From JAWXVE01 sp044425555 (GTDB lineage Bacteria; Bacillota; Clostridia; Lachnospirales; Lachnospiraceae): a stretch of DNA of 28,563 bases. Of the stretch, positions 16,050 to 24,596 are shown piece by piece (the stretch's first letter is position 1; every line of letters starts with the position of its first letter). Position numbers and translations under genes: made by a program. The stretch lies in the NCBI GenBank assembly GCA_044425555.1, contig JAWXVF010000017.1, positions 1-28,563 on the forward strand, read 5' to 3'. The notes beneath the pieces were generated by a model. The model worked only from the letters and a program-made list of their open reading frames with translations. It made no database searches and was not told the DNA's origin.

Positions 16050-16107
16050 TTGTAACAACTACTTATCTTAAGTATAATCAACTTATATAACTATTTCACA
16101 AATAGTT
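16050..16107 (+). promoter_or_regulatory. Promoter of the MFS-pncB operon with a dyad over the start region
   Basis: TTGTAA (16050-16055), 17 bp, then a consensus TATAAT (16073-16078). Transcription would begin near 16085. Directly downstream, AACTATTT (16089-16096) and AAATAGTT (16100-16107) form a perfect 8-bp inverted repeat with a 3-nt centre, ending about 20 bp before the start codon. It could be a repressor operator or a small mRNA hairpin close to the ribosome binding site. Confidence 0.65.
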
Positions 16108-16126
16108 CACATGAAAGGAATACCAT

Positions 16127-17392
16127 ATGAACAAACAGACTAAAAGTGATTTACTCAATACCTTCCTTAACTTAAAAGGCAATCCCAAATGGTCTATTCT
16201 AACAGAACCACTTTGGTTTATTCCTTATTCTTTATTCACTCCATTCGCTTCCCTTTATATGTATCAACTAGGACTTTCTAGTGAAGAAATTGGTATAACC
16301 ATCTCCGTCGGCTTCTTTTTACAAGTATTCTTTGCTCTACTAGGTGGAGTAATTACAGATAAATTAGGGCGAAGATTAACCACCGTAATTTTTGATTTTA
16401 TATCTTGGAGTATCCCTTGTTTTCTATGGGCTTTTGCACAAGATTATACTTGGTTTCTAGTTGCTGCAATTATTAACGCTAGTTATCAGATTACTAATTC
16501 CTCTTGGAATTGCCTCTTTATTGAAGATTGCCCTTTAGAGCATCTTACCAATGCTTTTACGTTAACTCATTTAACAGGTATGCTCTCCGTATTTCTATCA
16601 CCGATTGCCATTTACTATGTGAATCTCTACTCAGTAGTAGAGGTAGTATCTGTTATTTACTTTGTTTCAGGTGTTAGTATGAGCCTTAAGTTTATCATTC
16701 TTTATCTATGTGGCAACGAAACAGAAGTTGGAAAGAAGCGAATTGTAGAAACAAAGGGTGTATCTTGTTTTCAATTATTATCAGGGTATGGTATGATTAT
16801 TCGTTCTGTTGTAACTTCTAGTCGAATGTTATTTGTACTAATATTTTTAGCTTTAACCAATATTATTTTGATTACTACTAATAATTTTTTCTCTCTTTAC
16901 ATTACAGAAACACTTGATATTTCTGATAAATTTATTGCAGTATTTCCTATGGTACGCACTTTTATTATGTTAGTATTTGTTGTATTATTACAGAATATGT
17001 TGAATAGATTTCAGATGAAGAAATCTCTACTAGCTGGATTCTTTCTATATATTCTAAGTCATATTGTACTATTAAATGCACCAACTGGTAACTTATTCTT
17101 TATCTGTCTATATACCATATTAGAGGCTATGGCATATGCTACCATTACCCCTCGTAAAGATGCTCTTATGGCATTCTATGTTCATGCTAAGGAACGGGCT
17201 AGAATCTACGCTGTATTTAATTCAGGTATGATTTTACTATCTGCACCATTTGGATATATTGTGGGAAAATTATTTGATATAAACCCCACCTATCCATTCT
17301 ATTTTAATATTATATTATTTACCATAGCGCTCTGTTTAATAATGCGTGTACGCTCTATCGCCACTTATGATGCGGAAACATCAGCATCTTAA
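16127..17392 (+). CDS. MFS transporter, possibly linked to niacin uptake
   Basis: A 421-residue major facilitator protein with about 12 hydrophobic helices in two halves of six. The motif A loop between TM2 and TM3 is GGVITDKLGRR (about 74-84). A central cytoplasmic loop (about 200-220, NETEVGKKRIVETKG) separates the halves. No substrate-specific motif is visible. The ribosome binding site is weak (GAAAGGAATACCAT before ATG). The gene for nicotinate phosphoribosyltransferase begins 40 bp after its stop on the same strand and has no separate promoter that I can see, so the two form an operon; import of nicotinate, nicotinamide or a precursor is a reasonable guess. A drug or sugar efflux role remains possible. 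Confidence 0.85.
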   Translation: MNKQTKSDLLNTFLNLKGNPKWSILTEPLWFIPYSLFTPFASLYMYQLGLSSEEIGITISVGFFLQVFFALLGGVITDKLGRRLTTVIFDFISWSIPCFLWAFAQDYTWFLVAAIINASYQITNSSWNCLFIEDCPLEHLTNAFTLTHLTGMLSVFLSPIAIYYVNLYSVVEVVSVIYFVSGVSMSLKFIILYLCGNETEVGKKRIVETKGVSCFQLLSGYGMIIRSVVTSSRMLFVLIFLALTNIILITTNNFFSLYITETLDISDKFIAVFPMVRTFIMLVFVVLLQNMLNRFQMKKSLLAGFFLYILSHIVLLNAPTGNLFFICLYTILEAMAYATITPRKDALMAFYVHAKERARIYAVFNSGMILLSAPFGYIVGKLFDINPTYPFYFNIILFTIALCLIMRVRSIATYDAETSAS

Positions 17393-17432
17393 TTCTAACA
17401 CACTAATTAATCATATAAATAAGGAGGCATTT

Positions 17433-18881
17433 ATGACAAGCAACCATCTTACTTTATTAACTGATTTCTACGAATTAACCATGATGCAAGGATACTTTAA
17501 GAACAAAACACAAAATGAAACAGTCATCTTTGATATGTTCTATCGTACGAATCCCCATCATGGAGGATATGCCATTTGTGCAGGTTTAGAACAAGTCATT
17601 GAATACGTAAGTAATCTACACTTTAATGATGATGACATTTCTTATTTAAGAAAACTCGCTATTTTTGAGGAAGATTTTCTCTCTTACCTTGCTAATTTTC
17701 GTTTCACTGGTGATATTTATAGTATCCCAGAAGGCACTATTATTTTTCCAAGAGAACCAATTGTAAAAGTCATTGCACCTATTATGGAAGCACAACTAAT
17801 AGAAACTGCTATTTTAAACATTATTAATCACCAAAGCCTAATTGCCACCAAAACTTCTCGTGTATGCTTCGCTGCCAAAGGAGAAGGGATTATGGAATTT
17901 GGCCTGCGTCGTGCCCAAGGACCTGATGCAGGTATCTACGGAGCTAGAGCTGCCATGATAGGTGGTTGTATTGCCACTTCTAATGTGTTAGCAGGACAAT
18001 TATTTGATGTACCAGTACGGGGTACTCATGCCCATAGTTGGATTATGAGCTTCCCTGATGAGTATACTGCTTTTCAAGAATACGCTTTCCTATATCCAAA
18101 CTCTTGCATCCTTCTAGTAGATACATACGATACTTTAAAATCTGGTCTTCCTAATGCCATTCGTGTCTTCCAAGAAATGCAAAAAGCTGGCATTCCCCTT
18201 ATACACTATGGAATTCGTTTAGATAGTGGGGATTTAGCTTATTTATCGAAAAAAGCTCGTATTATGCTTGATCAGGCTGGCTTTCATAATGCGATTATTT
18301 CTGCTTCTAATGATTTAGACGAATTCTTGATAGATAGCTTAAAGGCTCAAGGTGCTACTATTAATTCTTGGGGAGTTGGCACTAGTATGATTACTTCTAA
18401 GGGATGGCCCGCCTTTGGTGGCGTATACAAACTAGCTGCCACTATGAATGAAAATAAAGAATTTGTTCCTAAGATTAAGTTGTCTGAGAATACGGAAAAA
18501 GTAACGAACCCTAGCAATAAGAAAATATATCGAATCTACGAAAAAGACACTCAGAAAATCAAGGCTGATTTGATTACCCTAGAAGAAGAACAATTTAGTG
18601 AAAAAGATCCACTTTTACTATTTGATCCTATGGAACCTTGGAAAAAAACTACATTAGAACCTAATACGTATACCCTACGAGAATTGATGAAACCTATTTT
18701 CTTACAAGGAAAATGTGTCTATACTTCTCCTAGTGTCATGGATATACGAACGTATTGTCAAGAAGAATTAAATACCCTTTGGGACGAAACGAGACGATTC
18801 GTTAATCCCCATAAAATCTATGTGGATTTATCCAAACAATTATACGATATTAAGATTCACTTATTAGATCAAATTCATTAA
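17433..18881 (+). CDS. pncB: Nicotinate phosphoribosyltransferase
   Basis: A 482-residue enzyme of the NAD salvage pathway that joins nicotinate to PRPP, with ATP hydrolysis, to give nicotinate mononucleotide in the cytosol (EC 6.3.4.21). It begins with the characteristic LLTDFYELTMMQGYF (8-22), followed by EFGLRRAQGPDAG (155-167), GTHAHSW with the likely phosphorylated His201, LVDTYDT (228-234) and GIRLDSGDLAYLSKKAR (260-276), all typical of the longer bacterial/archaeal form. I set the start at the ATG preceded by AAGGAGGCATTT; an in-frame upstream start at 17346 would overlap the MFS gene and lacks such a site. The C-terminus past about residue 400 is the usual extension. Cotranscription with the MFS gene is likely. 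Confidence 0.95.
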   Translation: MTSNHLTLLTDFYELTMMQGYFKNKTQNETVIFDMFYRTNPHHGGYAICAGLEQVIEYVSNLHFNDDDISYLRKLAIFEEDFLSYLANFRFTGDIYSIPEGTIIFPREPIVKVIAPIMEAQLIETAILNIINHQSLIATKTSRVCFAAKGEGIMEFGLRRAQGPDAGIYGARAAMIGGCIATSNVLAGQLFDVPVRGTHAHSWIMSFPDEYTAFQEYAFLYPNSCILLVDTYDTLKSGLPNAIRVFQEMQKAGIPLIHYGIRLDSGDLAYLSKKARIMLDQAGFHNAIISASNDLDEFLIDSLKAQGATINSWGVGTSMITSKGWPAFGGVYKLAATMNENKEFVPKIKLSENTEKVTNPSNKKIYRIYEKDTQKIKADLITLEEEQFSEKDPLLLFDPMEPWKKTTLEPNTYTLRELMKPIFLQGKCVYTSPSVMDIRTYCQEELNTLWDETRRFVNPHKIYVDLSKQLYDIKIHLLDQIH

Positions 18882-18891
18882 TTACTCAAGT

Positions 18892-18939
18892 GTATGGTAA
18901 ATAGGATTCCTATTCATTCCCCTATTCTATTTACCATAC
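18892..18939 (+). terminator. Hairpin terminator at the convergent junction
   Basis: GTATGGTAAATAG (18892-18904) and CTATTTACCATAC (18927-18939) are perfect 13-bp arms with a 22-nt loop. On the plus strand the stem is followed by CTTACTTTTTC, a modest T-rich tail, so it probably ends pncB transcripts. The right arm contains the stop codon (18927-18929) and last codons of the convergent DUF4129-like gene; on the minus strand no T run follows. Confidence 0.7.
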
Positions 18940-20069
18940 CTTACTTTTTCATATAAGTTATGTAATTCTTCTATTTCCAAATTGGCCATTTTCTCCATCT
19001 CCTCTGGTGTCTGCCATGACTTTGGGGTATACTTCTTTAATTGTTTCTTATACTGCCTTCTAATTCGCATTTCCTCACTTCTACTAAATAATTCCTTCCA
19101 TGTGTTCTTAGCCTTTTCTATAGGAATTACTGTATCTTCTTGTTGATAAATAGATTCAATCACATCATTCTCCTCTATTTGCAAGGTTTGAAACCGTAAA
19201 ACAATACGATACATCCCTTTACAGATCCAATACAGTAATGCTACATATGTACTATACATTGCAATTCTACCAGTAATCTCCCAAATAGCGTGTAATATAG
19301 GATTCTGCTCTGTTTCTTGATACAACTCTCCCATTCCACTACCTGTGGCATCTGGTGATTGTTCTTGCTCTCCTAAGAAATCTAATACTTCTTCAGTAGA
19401 TTCTATTTCTAAAGGTGTTAATTGTACCGATTTATATTGCGTTACAATAATAGGTGTCATCACAAGAAAAACCATTCCGAGAAATATCAAAATATAACCT
19501 ATCCCTGTATGAACAATTCGATCAATCGGCATATAAGCACGATTCCTACGAATCTCTATATATCGTTCTAAACGCAAGATAGCTTCATAAGTATGAATTA
19601 GAATTCCCACTAAAAAAATATGAAAAAGAATAACTTGTTGTAGTCCTTCTCTGTTGTAAAATAAAGAGATTATATAATAAACTACTAATATCCCAATCAT
19701 AGGATACGATACTTCCTGTAACATTCCGTTCTTGCCACTGATTCTATTCATTAATCTAATCGTCCATAATAAAATAGTTATGATATAAAACAATCTATTG
19801 GGAGAACCGAAATACATAACACCTAAAAATATAATACTTCCCATAAGATAGGGTAAGATCTGTTTCCACTTATAAGTCAATACATACGTGAAACAATATG
19901 GTACTACCAGACACATTCCCTGCCAATAATAAACTGATATAGATGTAATCTGATCTATCTCCATCATATTCTCATATTGTATGAATATCATTACATAAGT
20001 CACTGATATGAGAAACATCCACACCATTATTCGTATGCATTTTGGCAAATAACTTCGTATCGTTCCCAT
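18927..20069 (-). CDS. Membrane protein with DUF4129-like C-terminal domain
   Basis: A 380-residue protein (from the ATG at 20069) with about seven hydrophobic helices in its first 215 residues, a polar extracellular loop of about 60 residues rich in Glu/Gln, one more helix near 270-285, and a cytoplasmic tail. The tail has the sequence RIRRQYKKQLKKYTPKSWQTPEEM and ends EELHNLYEKVRYGK; the pattern 'R..Y...L......TP.E......LY...RYG' is that of DUF4129, which accompanies MoxR and DUF58 proteins, often with a transglutaminase domain. No transglutaminase catalytic motif is visible here. A TTG at 20087 would add 6 residues, but AGGAG 7 bases before the ATG favours 20069. It overlaps or abuts the DUF58 gene and is the last gene of the group. 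Confidence 0.75.
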   Translation of the reverse strand: MGTIRSYLPKCIRIMVWMFLISVTYVMIFIQYENMMEIDQITSISVYYWQGMCLVVPYCFTYVLTYKWKQILPYLMGSIIFLGVMYFGSPNRLFYIITILLWTIRLMNRISGKNGMLQEVSYPMIGILVVYYIISLFYNREGLQQVILFHIFLVGILIHTYEAILRLERYIEIRRNRAYMPIDRIVHTGIGYILIFLGMVFLVMTPIIVTQYKSVQLTPLEIESTEEVLDFLGEQEQSPDATGSGMGELYQETEQNPILHAIWEITGRIAMYSTYVALLYWICKGMYRIVLRFQTLQIEENDVIESIYQQEDTVIPIEKAKNTWKELFSRSEEMRIRRQYKKQLKKYTPKSWQTPEEMEKMANLEIEELHNLYEKVRYGK

Positions 20070-20079
20070 CCCATTACTC

Positions 20080-21174
20080 CTATCCAATATTGTTCATTTC
20101 TAACTCCCATAACAGATAAGATCCCTTCATTACACTAATCTTAGGCTCCTTATATTGATATGGAATAATCCAGAAAAATTCTGGTATTGTCTCACTTATT
20201 ACTTCTTGAAATTCTAAATTCTTAGAAATTAATACTACATACTGGTCTACTATTTCTTCTTGTAACATCTTTACTAGGCTCTCTTCATATCCACACTCTA
20301 GTGTTGCTAAACGCTGTTTTCCATGGGTAAGGTTCGATAAGTCCATTTCTTTCATTTCTAATATTTCTTTCGTAATACGATCTCTTGCATTACCTTTTAG
20401 TGTCACTAAAATCCCTTCTAATAAGAGGTGTTCTATTATCGCCGATGCAATTCGAATAGACTCTTCATTAAGATCTTGGTTTGCCACCGACTTATTCTCA
20501 TACGTATCTAATAGAATCATAATCCTTTGTTTCTTAGAGGAATCGTAGAGATTCACTACAAAATCTTGTGCTTTTGCAGAAGCTTTCCAATTAATTGCAT
20601 TCATAGAGTCTTGTGGCGTATAATCTCTAAGTCCTGCAAAAGAAAATGGGTCTTCTTGTAAATCTTTTCGAGCCATCAAATCACCCATAATCTGACGATA
20701 AGGTAATACAATCCGATTCCTGCTTACTTTTCTAGGATATACATAAAACTCTTGAAAGCACTTCTTCGTTGCCAACTCTTTATATTGAATAAACACATCA
20801 TATGTCATCAATTCAATCTCGTCTAGCGTATAATATCCTCTCTTCTTACAATGCAATTCCAAAGTGCGACTAATCTTTTTCTTACCACCTACTGAAAACA
20901 CATCTCGTCGATACAAAAAATCACTCACTACTGCATTAGACATATCTTTATATTCTAATCCCTTATCTAGGTGAAAAAAAACTTCTAAAATCGGTAGTGG
21001 AAGCAATTTATCATTCCTAATCACTTGTTGTATCTTTGTACTTTCTCCCTCGCAGGCACAATTTCCTTGAAAGAATATACTAACATCAAGATTGTTCATC
21101 CAATACTTATGGTACACCTTATGAAATTGCAGATACGCTACAATCACTATAACGAAAGCAACCCATACCATCAT
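20080..21174 (-). CDS. DUF58 (von Willebrand A-like) protein of the MoxR module
   Basis: A 364-residue protein with one or two N-terminal hydrophobic stretches (VWVAFVIVIVAYLQF) and an immunoglobulin-like middle region. The DUF58 core is LRDYTPQDSMNAINWKASAK (about 180-200), directly followed by DFVVNLYDSSKKQRIMILLD, in which DxSxx... of the vWA metal site is present as DSSKK and LLDTYEN. Proteins of this family work with MoxR-type AAA+ ATPases in metalloenzyme or cell-envelope maturation and stress tolerance; the specific client is unknown. The ATG at 21174 overlaps the stop of the MoxR gene (ATGA), with GAGGAG as ribosome binding site; a GTG at 21183 is an alternative. Confidence 0.88.
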   Translation of the reverse strand: MMVWVAFVIVIVAYLQFHKVYHKYWMNNLDVSIFFQGNCACEGESTKIQQVIRNDKLLPLPILEVFFHLDKGLEYKDMSNAVVSDFLYRRDVFSVGGKKKISRTLELHCKKRGYYTLDEIELMTYDVFIQYKELATKKCFQEFYVYPRKVSRNRIVLPYRQIMGDLMARKDLQEDPFSFAGLRDYTPQDSMNAINWKASAKAQDFVVNLYDSSKKQRIMILLDTYENKSVANQDLNEESIRIASAIIEHLLLEGILVTLKGNARDRITKEILEMKEMDLSNLTHGKQRLATLECGYEESLVKMLQEEIVDQYVVLISKNLEFQEVISETIPEFFWIIPYQYKEPKISVMKGSYLLWELEMNNIG

Positions 21175-22106
21175 AATTCCCACTCCTCAGTAGCAATGGG
21201 TACTGTTTGTAATAATCTTTCTATGGCACTTGATTGGTCTACAATTGGTACAAATCCCCCTGTTAACTTTATTCGATGTGCTAGTACAGGAATAGCCAAT
21301 TTCTTAACATCTTCTGGTACAACATATGTCCTCTTCTGCAAATAGGCATATGCTCGTACAGCTCTTAATAATGCAAGAGAACCTCTTGGACTAATCCCTA
21401 CTTCTATACGACCATCTTCCCTAGAAGCATTTGCTAAATCAGCAATATATTCTAATAATAACGGATGAACCATAATTTCTCTTGCTTCTTGTATATATTG
21501 ATTCATCTCCTTCATATTGCAGATTGACCTTAAATCAGCTAAAGGTTCCTCTAGTAGAAATCGCTTTAAAATTCCAAGATCAGTTTCCTTAGACGGATTT
21601 GTCATCTGAATTCGCATCAAAAAGCGATCTAATTGCGCTTCTGGTAATGGATACGTTCCCAATGTTTCCAAAGGATTTTGAGTGGCAATGACCATAAAGG
21701 GTTTCTCTAACTTCCTTGTCTCCCCATCTATGGTAATCTGCCTTTCTGCCATACACTCTAATAAGCTAGATTGTGTTCTAGGAGTCGCACGATTTAATTC
21801 GTCTGCTAATAGAATATTACAAAATGCGGGACCTTCTCGAAATACAAATTCTCCTAACTTTTGATTATAATAATTAAGACCTGTCACATCAGATGGTAAT
21901 AGATCTGGTGTAAATTGTATACGATTAAACTTCCCTTCTATAGTTTTCGCTAAGCTTGAAGAAAGTACTGTTTTACCGGTACCTGGCATATCCTCAATTA
22001 ATACATGACCTTCTGCTAATATTGCTACTAATAAGAGTTCTATGGTTTCTTCTTGTCCAATCATTACACGCTCTATATTCTCTTTCATAGATTGCATCTT
22101 ATTCAT
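21171..22106 (-). CDS. MoxR-family AAA+ ATPase
   Basis: A 311-residue cytoplasmic AAA+ ATPase. Walker A is DMPGTGKTVLSSSLAKT (about 39-55), Walker B is ILLADELNRATPRTQSSLLE (about 100-119), sensor 1 lies in PFMVIATQNPLETLGTYPLP (about 137-156), followed by EAQLDRFLM, and the C-terminal lid has SPRGSLALLRAVRAYA. All are diagnostic of the MoxR class, whose members act as chaperones for proteins with vWA domains. The preferred ATG at 22106 follows GAGAGGGCTGTTAT; an in-frame TTG at 22145 would add 13 residues. It starts 41 bp after truA and overlaps the DUF58 gene by 4 bp, forming a tight three-gene unit with the DUF4129-like gene. Confidence 0.93.
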   Translation of the reverse strand: MNKMQSMKENIERVMIGQEETIELLLVAILAEGHVLIEDMPGTGKTVLSSSLAKTIEGKFNRIQFTPDLLPSDVTGLNYYNQKLGEFVFREGPAFCNILLADELNRATPRTQSSLLECMAERQITIDGETRKLEKPFMVIATQNPLETLGTYPLPEAQLDRFLMRIQMTNPSKETDLGILKRFLLEEPLADLRSICNMKEMNQYIQEAREIMVHPLLLEYIADLANASREDGRIEVGISPRGSLALLRAVRAYAYLQKRTYVVPEDVKKLAIPVLAHRIKLTGGFVPIVDQSSAIERLLQTVPIATEEWEL

Positions 22107-22147
22107 ATAACAGCCCTCTCTTTCTCTTATCCTCAATCTATTCAATC

Positions 22148-22903
22148 TTAATCATAGGTAGCCAGTTCTTCATATTGTAACTCATATAACATAAGTCCCT
22201 TTGCTGGCAAGGTAGGGCCTGCTTTCTCTCGATAGCAACTTTCTAATATATCTTTTACTTGTGTGATTCCTAATTTCCCTTGCCCTACTTGATATAATGT
22301 TCCAGCGATAATTCGTACCATATTATATAAAAAGCCCGTCCCCGACACCTGAATCGTAATCACAGTATCTTTTTCCATAATCTGTATGTCTGTAATCGTA
22401 CGTACAGTGCTCTCTACACTGGAACCACTAGCACAAAAGCTTTTAAAATCATGTTCTCCTACTAGGTACCTACTGGCTTGTCTCATATGTTCTATATTCA
22501 ATTGATAATAGGTAAAATACGAATAAAAGCGATTTGTTGGCAAGGGAATTGGGTTACTCTCTATGTTGTAATGATATGTCTTTACAGAATAACATCTTCT
22601 AGGATGAAAATCATCTGCTACTTGATTAGATTGTTGCACTCGAATATCTTCTGGTAGTCGATGATTTAAAGCGTACGCTATTTTCTTCGGAGAAATAGTG
22701 GTATTCGTATCAAATATCGCAACATTTCCTCTTGCATGAACTCCTGAATCAGTTCTACTAGCTCCTATTACTTTTATTTTTTCTTGCAAAAGATTGGATA
22801 AATGTTTGTTTAATTCCGCTTCAATTGTAATTCCATTTGGTTGTATCTGCCAACCACAATAATTCGTGCCATCATATGCTACTACTAATTTGATTCGTTT
22901 CAT
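22148..22903 (-). CDS. truA: tRNA pseudouridine(38-40) synthase TruA
   Basis: A 251-residue enzyme that isomerises uridines 38-40 in the anticodon arm of tRNAs. It begins KLVVAYDGTNYCGWQIQPNG and contains GASRTDSGVHARG (47-59) with the catalytic Asp52; the C-terminal half has GEHDFKSFCASGSS and FLYNMVRIIAGTL, both family hallmarks. The length is normal. It lies 31 bp after ecfT, an arrangement found widely in Firmicutes. The Shine-Dalgarno sequence is weak (GAAAGTGATGG well upstream of the ATG), suggesting coupling to or modest translation relative to ecfT. Confidence 0.96.
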   Translation of the reverse strand: MKRIKLVVAYDGTNYCGWQIQPNGITIEAELNKHLSNLLQEKIKVIGASRTDSGVHARGNVAIFDTNTTISPKKIAYALNHRLPEDIRVQQSNQVADDFHPRRCYSVKTYHYNIESNPIPLPTNRFYSYFTYYQLNIEHMRQASRYLVGEHDFKSFCASGSSVESTVRTITDIQIMEKDTVITIQVSGTGFLYNMVRIIAGTLYQVGQGKLGITQVKDILESCYREKAGPTLPAKGLMLYELQYEELATYD

Positions 22904-22934
22904 TTATTATAATAATAACCATCACTTTCTCTCA

Positions 22935-23741
22935 TCATACACTTTGCAATACATAGATTATAATAATCCCTGCACTATAGAACAATAAAATACCGTATGC
23001 AACATAATCCCTAATATGATAATGCAATGGCTTCATCTTCGTGCGAAATTCTCCACCTCTATAACACCTTGCCTCCATGGCAAGTGCAAGATCATTTGCT
23101 CTTCGAAAGGCAGATATAAATAACGGAACTAAAATGGGAATATAAGATTTTACACGTTTTATTAGATTTTTATGCTCAAAATCTGCTCCTCTAGCTATTT
23201 GAGCTTTCATAATCTTATCTGTTTCTTCTAGTAAAATTGGAATAAAACGTAAAGCAATTGCCATCATCATAGAAATCTCATGTACTGGTACTTTTATATA
23301 ATTCAAAGGTTTCATAATTTTCTCTAAACCATCTGTTAATTGATTAGGAGTTGTAGTCAATGTCATAATAGAGGAACCTATAATTAAAAATACTAGTCGA
23401 ATTACCATTCGAACAGCAAACACAAGTCCTTCTTTCGTAATTGTTAAAATCCAAATGGAGTATAATGGCTCTCCTGGCGTTAAAAATAAATTGAATCCTA
23501 CTGTTAAAATCAATAAGAATAAAATAGCACGCATTCCCTTTAACATAAAAGAAAAGGGTACTTTACAAATAAAAATCATACTTCCTAAGAATAGAAGGGG
23601 CAATCCGTAATCAAGCATAGTCTTATTAAGAAAGAGAGAAATTAAAAAAATAAAAGTTGCAATTAATTTTACTCTAGGATCTAATCTATGAATCACTGAA
23701 TTAGTTGGATAATATTGACCAAGTGTAATGTCTTTAAGCAT
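22935..23741 (-). CDS. ecfT: ECF transporter transmembrane subunit EcfT
   Basis: A 268-residue membrane protein that couples the two ECF ATPases to interchangeable vitamin-binding S components. It has about five hydrophobic helices and starts MLKDITLGQYYPTNSVIHRLDPRVKL, a family signature ('G.Y.p..S..H.LDPR.Kl'). The cytoplasmic coupling helices carry the two conserved Ala-Arg motifs, QIARGADF and AMEARCYRGG. The ATG at 23741 is preceded by GATAGGAGCAAAC and overlaps the last codons of ecfA2; a TTG at 23756 would add five residues and place the start before that site. No S component is encoded in the window, which is normal for the shared type of ECF module. Confidence 0.95.
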   Translation of the reverse strand: MLKDITLGQYYPTNSVIHRLDPRVKLIATFIFLISLFLNKTMLDYGLPLLFLGSMIFICKVPFSFMLKGMRAILFLLILTVGFNLFLTPGEPLYSIWILTITKEGLVFAVRMVIRLVFLIIGSSIMTLTTTPNQLTDGLEKIMKPLNYIKVPVHEISMMMAIALRFIPILLEETDKIMKAQIARGADFEHKNLIKRVKSYIPILVPLFISAFRRANDLALAMEARCYRGGEFRTKMKPLHYHIRDYVAYGILLFYSAGIIIIYVLQSV

Positions 23742-24594
23742 GTTTGCTCCTATCAAATACTTTCATAATTTCATCTGTTGCTTCTTGAATGGTCGTTGCT
23801 TTAGTCTCTTTTAGAAAACCTTCTTGTACTAATCTTCTCATAAGATACGTAACTTGTGGTGCTGCCAAACCTATTTCTTCTAATTCTCTATAATACTGAA
23901 AGATTTGAGACGGAATGTCATCATAGAGAATACGACCTTGCTTCATTACAATCATACGATTCACATATTCCGCCACATCTTCCATACTATGAGATACTAA
24001 CAATACAGTAATGTTCGTCTTACTCTGTAATTCTTTCATTTGATCCAATATTTCCATACGTCCTTTTGGATCTAATCCTGCTGTTGGCTCATCAAGAATC
24101 AGTACTTCTGGTTTCATAGCAAGTACACCTGCTATGGCCACACGTCTCTTTTGTCCACCTGATAGATCAAATGGTGATTGTCTATAATATGCTTCCTCTA
24201 AACCAACTAATTCTAATGCATCTAATGCTCGTTTCTTAGCTTCCTCTTCAGATAAACCTAAGTTTTTAGGTCCAAACATTACATCAGATATTACATCTAC
24301 TTCAAATAATTGATGTTCTGGGTATTGAAAAACTAATCCTACTTTTTGTCTTAATTGTTTTCGGTTAAATTCTTTCTTATGAATTTCTTGATTGTTATAA
24401 AAAATTCTACCACTTGTTGGCTCCATTAAACCATTTAAATGTTGTACTAATGTAGATTTCCCTGATCCAGTATGTCCGATTATTCCAATAAACTCGCCAT
24501 CTTCAATTTCTAAATGAATCTGTTCAATTGCAATATGTGCTGATGCATATCCTTTATCATATATATGTGATACATCTTCAATTCGAATTGACAT
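23734..24594 (-). CDS. ecfA2: ECF transporter ATPase EcfA2
   Basis: A 286-residue ABC ATPase, the second of the pair powering ECF vitamin/metal importers. Walker A is GHTGSGKST (about 40-48), the Q-loop lies in VGLVFQYPEHQLFEVDVISD, the signature is LSGGQKRRVAIAG, and Walker B is VLILDEPTAGLDP; the switch His is in LLVSHSMEDV. The FQYPEHQLFE stretch is characteristic of EcfA2. It begins 2 bp after ecfA1 ends and overlaps ecfT by 8 bp, so the three subunits are translated as a block. Confidence 0.95.
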   Translation of the reverse strand: MSIRIEDVSHIYDKGYASAHIAIEQIHLEIEDGEFIGIIGHTGSGKSTLVQHLNGLMEPTSGRIFYNNQEIHKKEFNRKQLRQKVGLVFQYPEHQLFEVDVISDVMFGPKNLGLSEEEAKKRALDALELVGLEEAYYRQSPFDLSGGQKRRVAIAGVLAMKPEVLILDEPTAGLDPKGRMEILDQMKELQSKTNITVLLVSHSMEDVAEYVNRMIVMKQGRILYDDIPSQIFQYYRELEEIGLAAPQVTYLMRRLVQEGFLKETKATTIQEATDEIMKVFDRSKHA

Positions 24595-24596
24595 AA

